In this document: one piece after another, positions 57,870 through 64,000 of the stretch
Layout of the letters: the number at the start of each line of letters is the position of its first letter
Position numbering within the stretch: the stretch's first letter is position 1
From: Selaginella tamariscina
Taxonomy: Eukaryota; Streptophyta; Lycopodiopsida; Selaginellales; Selaginellaceae
Direction of reading: 5' to 3'
NCBI GenBank assembly: GCA_003024785.1
Contig: PUQB01000192.1
Coordinates: forward strand, 358,588 to 422,587
DNA: 64,000 nt
Notes under the pieces: model-generated
What the model saw: only the letters and a program-made list of their open reading frames with translations
Database searches by the model: none
What the model was told of the DNA's origin: nothing
Position numbers and translations under genes: made by a program

Positions 57870-58841
57870 TGTCAGAGTTTTTACCTGGTGCCACAAAGGC
57901 GGCTTGCCAGGTGCCAACCCTGGAATCCCCTCTCTGGAAACCCCACGGAATCTGGTAAAGTAACCCGTATTAGGAACCCAAGCCTTAGGAACTCAAACCC
58001 TAACTGACTAAGTCCACGAACGAGACTCACCTTGTGAATCAGGATACACGGACTAGCCGAGCTTTAGGTGTCGTTCCTAGCTTGGCGTGGTTGAGGCGGC
58101 CGGAGCAAGGCCTCAACCACTAGTTTGCGGAACGTGAACTCGGGCAATGTCTTTGAGCTTGCGGCAGGTTTTCGGACCAAGGAATCTGACTAACTCCTTG
58201 GAAGTGACGTGCCCTATCTCAAAGGCAAGATCCTGCCAACGATAAGGATAGTCTAACCCTAGGGTGGGTTGTACCCCTGTCGTGTGGAAGTTTGGGCGGC
58301 ACAAGGAGGGTTGCACCTTGACGACACAAGCTTAGCTTGCACCGGTAGGAGGTTAACGAGCTCTCTTTGAACCCAGGAAGCCTCACTACATATACTCTAC
58401 CTTATTTATGTGACGGACCCCCCCCCCCCTGTTTACCTAAATGAGTAAGTGGGCTGGCACGGAAATGCCAGCCCTTAGAGAAAATGGTTGTCCTAACCTA
58501 ACCTAAACCTAACCCCTAGGGGGGGTTTAGGCGTGGGGTTAGGGCAACCCTAGGGTTAGGTCAACCCTAGGGGTGTCCCTAACCCTTATTTTGACAAGCT
58601 ATAATTTGCGAAGAACCCTAACCTGGAACGTCAAAACGGGGGAGGGTTCTCTAAATGGAAGTGCTAGCTTCGCCTAGAGTTTCTTGCAAATACCTAACGA
58701 CACCCGGCCGGACCATCACTAGATACCCAAGTGCACTATGCGGGCCTGTTTCTTCTACATCTAGGGTTCGTCACATAATCCAGTAGGTAACAACAGTCAA
58801 ACCCCAAAGTAAAGGGTCGAGTCATAGTAAAAACTATGACA
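57870..58841 (-). repeat. 5' LTR of element 4
   Basis: About 972 bp, very similar to 51515-52493. In the first ~170 bp I see roughly eight differences, most of them single-base indels. Confidence 0.92.
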
Positions 58842-59071
58842 CATGTCCATTGTACTCTTGCCAAATTGCACGGCTCGTACTGCATTGAATCGTGGAGGAG
58901 ATGCAAAGCGTCAGCGTCCAGTGGCAAAAAGGCGGTTTGTTTTCAGCAAGTCCCACAACGCCAGATGATTCCCCTCCATGGGCGGCCTCAACCTCTCTCC
59001 TTTGCGGGCTCCATGCCCAACAACCAAACCTCACATGTCCCTCCCTGCCAATGTAGCTCCCCACGGGCACT
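58842..59071 (+). other. Common leader of the tRNA units, no gene seen
   Basis: Also present at 61137-61273 and 62957-63057 in unit 2. Long frames here (for example 58834-59139 on the minus strand) are only the complement of the tRNA-Val region and have no family resemblance. Confidence 0.6.
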
Positions 59072-59145
59072 AGTTTCGTGGTGTAGCCAGTTATCACGTC
59101 AGTCTCACACACGAAGGTCCCCAGTTCGAGTCTGGGCAAAAACCT
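59072..59145 (+). tRNA. tRNA-Val (CAC), probably decayed
   Basis: D-arm/A-box region GTGTAGCCAGTTATCAC, anticodon region AGTCTCACACAC (CAC anticodon), and B box AGTTCGAGTCTGGG. Compared with the copy at 63058 it lacks one T in the 3' anticodon stem and has an extra A in the 3' acceptor strand (CAAAAACC). It may be non-functional. Confidence 0.75.
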
Positions 59146-59360
59146 TTAGCGCCCTAAACCCTAAAGGCTGGTTTAGGGTTTAGGGTTTAGACCTAAGGGC
59201 TGGTTTAGGGTTTAGACCAACTCCCTAAACCCTAAAGGCGACACTAAATTGTGCCCTAAAGAAACAAGAACTTTTGTGCCCTAGCGCCCTAAACCCTGAA
59301 GTGGCCTAAACCTAAAGTGGGTGACATTAAATTGTGCCCTAGCATCCTAAACCCTAAAGC
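59146..59360. repeat. Telomere-like CCCTAAA / TTTAGGG blocks
   Basis: CGCCCTAAACCCTAAAGGC is followed at once by the opposite strand form GGTTTAGGGTTTAGGGTTTA. Further short CCCTAAACCCTAAAG groups continue to about 59360. The plant telomere unit is CCCTAAA. The blocks are interstitial and partly inverted. Confidence 0.8.
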
Positions 59361-59401
59361 AACAAGAACTCAGAACTTCTTCGAGCAACCGGCACCATGC
59401 A

Positions 59402-59472
59402 TGCACTGCCTGGGAATCAAACCCGGGTCTGTACCGTGGCAGGGTACTATTCTACCACTAGACCAGCAGTGC
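59402..59472 (-). tRNA. tRNA-Gly (GCC)
   Basis: On the minus strand it begins GCACTGCTGGTCTAGTGGTA and has the anticodon region CCTGCCACGG (GCC). The acceptor GCACTGC pairs fully with GCAGTGC. The T-loop reads TTTGATT rather than TTCGATT, and one T-stem pair is C:A. It is otherwise the normal 71-base nuclear form, the only gene of the cluster on this strand. Confidence 0.9.
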
Positions 59473-59584
59473 ACCAACTTCTGATGCTGACGACACAAGA
59501 TGGATATGCAGCATCACATATACACATCAGAATGCCAATTGGTACGGTCCTAGAATATTCTCTACGATGCGGTGTGCTTGTCAG

Positions 59585-59657
59585 GCCGGCCTAGCTCAGT
59601 TGGTAGAGCGTGAGGCTCTTAACCTCGTGGTCGTGGGTTCGATCCCCACGGCCAGTG
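59585..59657 (+). tRNA. tRNA-Lys (CTT)
   Basis: 73 bases. A box TAGCTCAGTTGGTAGAGC, anticodon loop CTCTTAA (CTT), B box GGTTCGATCCC. Anticodon and T stems pair fully. The acceptor has one C:A mismatch and one G:T pair. Confidence 0.92.
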
Positions 59658-59678
59658 TGTCTTGACAACAGCATGCAT

Positions 59679-59829
59679 TTTCCTAGCTTTTAGGCCATAT
59701 TGAGGGGATTGTGGCATTTTCCTAGCTTTTAGCCATATTGAGGGGGATTGTGGCATTTTCCTAGATTTTAGGCCATATTGAGGGGATTGTGGCATTTTCC
59801 TAGCTTTTAGGCCATATTGAGGGGATTGC
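59679..59829. repeat. 38-bp minisatellite, four copies
   Basis: Unit CATTTTCCTAGCTTTTAGGC followed by CATATTGAGGGGATTGTGG, with single-base variants. It lies between tRNA-Lys and tRNA-Leu and is absent from unit 2. Confidence 0.93.
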
Positions 59830-59888
59830 TTGCTTGGCACCGAGCCCATGCCATTTCAGTAGTGCCCAATAACCGTCCTAGCTTCCAG

Positions 59889-59972
59889 GTCAGGATGGCC
59901 GAGCGGTCTAAGGCGCCAGACTCAAGTTCTGGTCTCTCATTGGAGGCGTGGGTTCGAATCCCGCTCCTGACA
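59889..59972 (+). tRNA. tRNA-Leu (CAA)
   Basis: 84 bases with a long variable arm. Acceptor GTCAGGA pairs perfectly with TCCTGAC. A box GGCCGAGCGGTCTAAGGC, anticodon loop CTCAAGT (CAA), B box GGTTCGAATCC. It looks fully intact and is the best-preserved gene of the cluster. It has no intron, although many plant Leu-CAA genes carry one. Confidence 0.95.
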
Positions 59973-60060
59973 CACATGCAGTGTGGCATTTTAGAAATGC
60001 CACTCCTAGCCATCCGGCCCTGACACTCTGGGGTGCTCGACAAAAATGTTTGCGTACCTT

Positions 60061-60163
60061 GGGGTGGTGGCGCTGATGGTTAGCGCGTAGGTCTCATAGC
60101 TATCGAGCAATCCTGAGGTCGAGAGGCTTGAAGAGGTCGAGAGTTCAAGCCTCTCTCACCCCA
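60061..60163 (+). tRNA. Elongator tRNA-Met (CAT) with intron and an 18-bp internal insertion
   Basis: It begins GGGGTGGTGGCGC, has anticodon loop CTCATAG, then a short intron (about 11 bases, GCTATCGAGCA) at the usual position 37/38 for plant elongator Met. It ends in GAGAGTTCAAGCCTCTCTCA and CCCCA. Between the variable loop and the T-arm, GAGGCTTGAAGAGGTCGA is inserted. That insertion is a near copy, partly inverted, of the T-arm and would spoil folding. Confidence 0.85.
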
Positions 60164-60256
60164 TCGCCTTTGCCGCCCATTGCGTGTCAGATGACACTCT
60201 GGGATCCTGAGGACGTCACTCTATCGGTGGGGATGTAGATGTCACTCTAGTCGGTT

Positions 60257-60339
60257 GTCGCTTTGGCCGAGTGGTTAAGGCATGTGCTTGCTAAGTACAT
60301 GGGTTTCACCCGCGAGAGTTCAAGTCTCTCAAGGCGACG
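60257..60339 (+). tRNA. tRNA-Ser (GCT)
   Basis: GTCGCTTTGGCCGAGTGGTT start, anticodon region TTGCTAA (GCT), long variable arm, B box AGTTCAAGTCT, end AGGCGACG. One extra A in the 3' acceptor strand (AAGGCGAC) compared with the unit 2 end. Confidence 0.9.
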
Positions 60340-61080
60340 TAACTCCCTCGAAAAGGTACACACGGAATATTCTCATCTTGGTTATCCATGGAATATTCCC
60401 TTCTTGGTTTCATGGGGTTTTGAGTTGTGTTTGTAGAAGATATTCATGAATATTCCCATCTTGCTTTGGGATGAGTCACAAGTAAACCCCCCCAAGGAAG
60501 AAATTTTGGAATATTCCCTTCTTGTTTTTTCATGGGTTTTGTGTGTTGTGTTGTATGTGACTCCCAAAGGAAGATATTTATAAAATATTTCTATCTTGGT
60601 TATTCATGGAATATTCGCTTCTTGGCGTCATTGGGTTTCGGGTTGTGCTATATGCGACTCCCAAGAAGATATTCATGGAATATTCCCATCTTGCTTTCAG
60701 TTGTGCCGTACGCCGTAACTCCCCAAGAAGATATTCATGGAATATTCCTTCTTGTTTCATGTGCAATGTAACTCACCCAAGAAGATATTATGGAAAATTC
60801 CTTTATGTGTTGTCCCCTTCTTGGTTTCACGGGTTTTCGTGTTGTGTTGTGTTGTAACTCCCCCCATGAAGATACTTGTGGAATATTTCCTTCTTGGTTC
60901 CATGGGTTCCCGTGTCGTGATTCTTGTATGTAACTTAACTCCCCAAGAAGATATCCATGGACTATTCTGCTCTTTCCTACGGGAGTTCGAGTCTCTTGAT
61001 ATTCTTTGGAATATCCTTCTTACCATAGCAGGTTCGGCATTCTAAGAGTCCTTGGAATATGCACGCTTTGAGAAGGGGTG
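60340..61080. repeat. Irregular repeat field built on GGAATATTCC palindromes
   Basis: GGAATATTCCC or GGAATATTCC-like words recur more than eight times (e.g. 60365, 60390, 60510, 60607, 60678, 60738). They are commonly preceded by GATATTCATGGA and followed by TTCTTGGTTTCATGGG at 40-100 bp steps. Each is an inverted-repeat palindrome resembling a GAAnnTTC heat-shock-type box; any such role is speculation. The window ends as unit 2 enters the same field. Confidence 0.75.
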
Positions 61081-61273
61081 TCTCGAGACAAAGCCATAGC
61101 CTGCAAAAGATATTCCGATAACTCTATTGGATATGGGCATGTCCATTGTACTCTTGCCAAATTGCACGGCTCGTACTGCATTGAATCGTGGAGGAGATGC
61201 AAAGCGTCAGCGTCCAGTGGCAAAAGGGCAGTTTGTTTTTCGGCAAGTCCCACAACGCCAGATGATGCCCCTC

Positions 61274-62956
61274 TGTCATAGTTTTTACTATGACTCGACC
61301 CTTTACTTTGGACGTTGACTGTTGTTACCTACTGTACTATGTTGATAAGCCCTAGGTGTAGAAGAAACAGGCCCACTTAGTGCACTTGGATATCTAGTGA
61401 TGGTCCGCCGGGTGTCATTAGGTATTTGCAAGAAACTCTGGGCGAAGCTAGCACTTCCATCTAGAAAACTCTTACCTTGGTTTTCCATGTCCCGGTTGGA
61501 TTAATGGCTATTCTGGTGAGTTCGACATGTCGGATATGCTTAGAAATACCCCCAGGTTTGACAGGTTAGGGTTTAAGGGGTCGATGGATAACTCACCAAG
61601 TATGTTCCCTCTGGAATGAGATTTCAATGCTAGCCCACTTATGTAAACAGGAAAACAGGGGGGGGGGGGCCTCTGTCACATAAATAAGGTAGTATATAGA
61701 GTGAGGGTTCCTGGGTTCATGACTGAGCTCGTTACTCTTCTCCTGGTGCAAGCTCTAGCTTGTGTCGTTAAGGCACAACCCTCTGTTGTGCCGCCTAACT
61801 CCAGATGCCAAGGGGTACGTCCCACCTTTGGGGTAGCTTACCCTTAACGTTGACGAATCCATGCCTGGAGGACTTGTCGGGATACATTGTTCCAAGAAGC
61901 AGGGTTGAGGCTTGTCTCCAGCCCCCTCCTCCACGTCAAGCTAGGTGTAGCACTCACGGCCAAAGCAAGGCACATCCATGTCCTTGTCCAACTGTGGGCG
62001 TGGGATCTTGTTTGACAGGTTCACTGAGGGGTTCTAGAGTTGGCATTTAAGAGCCACGTTTGTGGCACTTGGTGCAACTCTTGAATCTAAGGGCTATGGC
62101 ATGATAGCCCACATTGGGAAGGTAGTGTCACATGGAAATGTGACACTGGCTAAACGTCACAAGGTACAACGCCTGAGGCATGCCCTTTGGGGTTATGTCA
62201 TGGGCTTGTCGCCAAGGGGTTGGATACTTTAGCAAACAGACATGCTTGTGCTTGCACTAGGGTGCTAAGCCTTGGGCATCCGCTCAAGGGAGGTTAGGTC
62301 TCATAACTAGGTGTGCTTTGACACACTTGGCTAGGGGAGTGTTCTCCTTGGAATTCAAGGGTTGAACAACCTAAGCGTGTTAGCAGGAAGCCTTTCGTGA
62401 GGCACTTGCAAGGTCAAGTGCTTAGAGTTTCCCAAACCTAGCCTTAAGGAGTTTGCTTAGCAGAACACTCGTGTCCGCCTACGGCGCACACTCGTGTCCT
62501 CACTAAGTATTAGCCCTAGATCTAGGGTATAACTTGGCCACTCAAACCTTAGGGGTTAGTCGTGGTTCAAGGTACCCCTTGTCGCCCTAAAAGGGGTTGT
62601 ACTCCCGGATGAGGGTGATTCCTCAAGGGGTAAGTGACGATGCCTTAGCTCTGTCCAGGGTATGTGTGGAACACACGTCTCCTTGATGGGGGTTAGGACA
62701 TGAGCCTGTCTAGGTCTTCTAGGGCAAGATCCTAAGTCAACTAGGGTTATCCCTCAAGGGTTCTGGGGCAGACATTCTAGGGGAGACTTAGGCTAAACCC
62801 TAAGTCTCCTGTCCACTTGGGCATTAGAGTCTAACCCTAGGGGTCGTTGGGGTTGTTCTGGGAAACTTAGCGTTGCTCACAGAAGTGATGACGCCAAATG
62901 GCCACATGCAGCCAACGTGTTGCCACGTGTTGGCCCTTTGGGTTAAAACTCTGACA
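61274..62956 (+). mobile_element. Solo long-type LTR with CCCTC duplication
   Basis: TGTCATAGTTTTTACTATGA...TTAAAACTCTGACA, 1683 bp, flanked by CCCTC (61269-61273 and 62957-62961). Removing it and one CCCTC restores the unit 1 sequence. There is no internal region, so it arose by recombination between two LTRs. The first part resembles element 3 LTRs; the later ~900 bp is found only in the long type. It is the complete reference for the LTR fragments at 1-577, 43755-46033 and 50692-50976. Confidence 0.93.
61674..61691 (+). promoter_or_regulatory. TATA-like box of the solo LTR
   Basis: GTCACATAAATAAGGTAG directly follows a G-run (61661-61670). It is the same motif pair as in the element 3 and 4 LTRs. 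Confidence 0.5.
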
Positions 62957-63057
62957 CCCTCCGTGGGCGGCCTCAACCTCTCTCCTTTGCGGGCTCCATG
63001 CCCAACGACCAAACCTCCACGTGTCCCTCCCTGCCAATGTAGCTCCCCACGGGCACT

Positions 63058-63130
63058 GGTTTCGTGGTTAGCCGGTTATCACGTCAGTCTCACACACTGA
63101 AGGTCCCCAGTTCGAGTCTGGGCGAAACCT
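63058..63130 (+). tRNA. tRNA-Val (CAC), unit 2 copy
   Basis: GGTTTCG acceptor pairs fully with CGAAACC. The anticodon stem TCAGT/ACTGA and T-stem CCCAG/CTGGG pair fully, with anticodon CAC. The D-arm lacks one base (GTGGTTAGCC against GTGGTGTAGCC in unit 1). Better preserved than the unit 1 copy. Confidence 0.85.
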
Positions 63131-63330
63131 TTAGCGCCCTAAACCCTAAAGGCTGGTTTAGGGTTTAGGGTTTAGACCAACTCCCTAAACCCTAAAGGCG
63201 ACACTAAATTGTGCCCTAAAGAAACAAGAACTTTTGTGCCCTAGCGCCTAAACCCTGAAGTGGCCTAAACCTAAAGTGGGCGACATTAAAATTATGCCCT
63301 AACATCCTAAACCCTAAAGCAACAAACTTC
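63131..63330. repeat. Telomere-like blocks, unit 2
   Basis: Same CCCTAAACCCTAAAGG / GGTTTAGGGTTTAGGG arrangement as 59146-59360, with small deletions. Confidence 0.8.
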
Positions 63331-63453
63331 TTCGAGCAACGGGCACCATGCATGATGCTGACGACACAAGATGGATATGCAGCATCAATATACACATCAG
63401 AATGCCAATTGGTACGGTCCTAGAATATTCTCTACAATGCGGTGTGCTTGTCA

Positions 63454-63525
63454 GGCCGCCTAGCTCAGTTGGTAGAGCGCGAGGCTCTTAACCTCGTGGT
63501 CGTGGTTCGAGCCCCACGGCCGGTG
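63454..63525 (+). pseudogene. tRNA-Lys (CTT), unit 2 copy, decayed
   Basis: A box, CTT anticodon and B box are present. One G is missing from the acceptor 5' strand (GGCCGCC) and one from the T-stem (CGTGGTTCGA), so the cloverleaf is poor. Confidence 0.75.
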
Positions 63526-63622
63526 TGTCTTGACAACAGCATGCATGTGGCATTTTAAAATGCCACTCCTAGCCATCCGGCCCTGACACTTTGGGGTGCT
63601 CGACAAAGCTGTTGCGTACCTT

Positions 63623-63705
63623 GGGGTGGTGGCACAAATGGTTAGTGCGTAGGTCATAGCTATCAAGCAATCCTGAGGTCGAGAGTTCAAGCCTCTCTCA
63701 CCCCA
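63623..63705 (+). pseudogene. tRNA-Met, unit 2 copy, anticodon arm damaged
   Basis: GGGGTGGTGGCAC start and intact T-arm and acceptor end. The anticodon region reads GTAGGTCATAGC where unit 1 has GTAGGTCTCATAGC, so two bases of the loop are lost. It lacks the 18-bp insertion of the unit 1 copy, showing that insertion is unit 1 specific. Confidence 0.8.
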
Positions 63706-63765
63706 TCGCCTTTGCCGCCCATTGCGTGTCAGATGACACTCTGGGATCCTGAGGACGTCACTCTA

Positions 63766-63954
63766 GTCGCTTTGGCCGAGTGGTTAAGGCGTGTGCCTGC
63801 TAAGTACATGGGTTTCACCTGAGAGACTTGAAGATCCTGAGGACGTCTCTAGTCGCTTTGGCCGAGTGGTTTCACCTGAGAGACTTGAAGATCCTGAGGA
63901 CGTCACTGCTAAGTAATGGGTTTCACCCGCGAGAGTTCAAGTCTCTCAGGCGAC
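63766..63954 (+). pseudogene. tRNA-Ser (GCT), unit 2 copy, rearranged
   Basis: A 5' part with GCT anticodon (63766-63820) is followed by GAGAGACTTGAAGATCCTGA. Then come a second partial 5' part (63852-63871), the same GAGAGACTTG block again, and finally an anticodon-to-3' end piece (63906-63954, AGTTCAAGTCTCTCAGGCGA). The gene has been broken and partly duplicated within about 190 bp. Confidence 0.85.
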
Positions 63955-64000
63955 GTAACTCCCTCGAGAAGGTACACACGGAATATTCTCATCTTGGTTA

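Larger units (their letters stand above)
51515..58841 (-). mobile_element. Element 4: full-length chromovirus LTR retrotransposon, sister of element 3
   Basis: 7.3 kb, minus orientation, with LTRs at 51515-52493 (3') and 57870-58841 (5'). It has a good primer site (TGGTATCGGAGC on the minus strand, about 57856-57868), gag, protease, RT, RNase H, integrase and a joined chromodomain. The five bases outside each end (GATAC left, CATGT right) do not match, so the expected duplication is absent. The polyprotein is cut by a few single-base indels, fewer than in element 3. Confidence 0.94.
58842..61134 (+). repeat. tRNA cluster, unit 1
   Basis: It begins CATGTCCATTGTACTCTTGC, and the same sequence starts unit 2 at 61137. 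Order within the unit: a ~130-bp common leader, tRNA-Val, CCCTAAA blocks, tRNA-Gly (minus), tRNA-Lys, 38-bp minisatellite, tRNA-Leu, tRNA-Met, tRNA-Ser, and a field of GGAATATTCC repeats. Element 4 ends exactly at its left side. Confidence 0.88.
61137..64000 (+). repeat. tRNA cluster, unit 2 (interrupted, runs off the window)
   Basis: It starts like unit 1, is interrupted by the solo LTR 61274-62956, and resumes at CCGTGGGCGGCCTCAACC. It has tRNA-Val, CCCTAAA blocks, tRNA-Lys, tRNA-Met and a scrambled tRNA-Ser. Compared with unit 1 it lacks tRNA-Gly, the 38-bp minisatellite and tRNA-Leu. Confidence 0.88.

Noticed and set aside
58834-59139. Minus-strand 101-codon frame with MPRLELGTFVCETDVITG
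   Set aside because: It is the reverse complement of tRNA-Val and its leader, a common spurious protein.
59807-60043. Frames overlapping the tRNA-Leu and tRNA-Met genes
   Set aside because: They are readings through tRNA genes and the 38-bp minisatellite, with no protein support.
58842-64000. Plastid or mitochondrial origin of the tRNA genes
   Set aside because: The elongator Met with a short intron at position 37/38 and the nuclear-type Leu-CAA and Lys-CTT sequences fit nuclear plant genes.

Overview
This is plant nuclear DNA, most probably from a fern or another spore-bearing vascular plant with a large, repeat-rich genome. Three things point there: a DYW-type pentatricopeptide-repeat (PPR) gene whose repeats look like the fern and lycophyte PLS class, nuclear plant tRNA genes (including an intron-containing elongator tRNA-Met), and dense nested Ty3/gypsy LTR retrotransposons with plant tRNA primer sites. 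The lineage is an inference. No intact protein-coding host gene was found. Almost every reading frame is a fragment of a decayed retrotransposon, and single-base indels and C-to-T type stop codons are common. Some of the indels could be assembly errors.

Layout. 1-577: fragment of a long LTR. 578-11910: chromovirus element 1 (+ strand, 5' LTR present, 3' end lost). It is split by a complete chromodomain element of another family (element 2, 4882-11002, 5-bp target duplication GATGA). 11911-22080: an Athila/Tat-like gypsy element (element 5, minus strand), decayed. Its integrase-linker coding segment has been amplified into tandem repeats (about 12600-13500 and 18431-18597). Inside it sits a complete gag-protease-only, non-autonomous LTR element (element 6, 13507-18426, duplication CTTCT). 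22081-23730: AT-rich DNA with a 53-bp satellite. 23731-27200: a PPR-DYW pseudogene on the minus strand with about seven near-identical 327-bp repeats, preceded by a short FGKH-type domain. 27283-27594: an unrecognised open frame. 28258-35280: LTR fragments and a degraded + strand gypsy element with gag and protease, then unrecognised decayed coding-like DNA.

35285-43754: a minus-strand gypsy pol (element H) cut in two by chromovirus element 3 (36161-43426, duplication GATTC). 43755-46033: two long LTRs head to head, forming a 0.9-kb inverted repeat. 46034-47650: more truncated LTRs. 47651-50691: a 3-kb very AT-rich island with no genes. 51515-58841: chromovirus element 4, a close sister of element 3.

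58842-64000: a tandemly duplicated tRNA cluster. Unit 1 holds Val, Gly (minus strand), Lys, Leu, Met (with intron) and Ser. Unit 2 holds Val, Lys, Met and a scrambled Ser, has lost Gly and Leu, and was later hit by a 1.68-kb solo LTR (61274-62956, duplication CCCTC). Telomere-like CCCTAAA blocks, a 38-bp minisatellite and a field of GGAATATTCC palindromes lie between the tRNA genes.

The host-function content is therefore the tRNA cluster and the remnant of an organellar RNA-editing factor. The rest records successive transposition, and the nested target duplications give the order of events.
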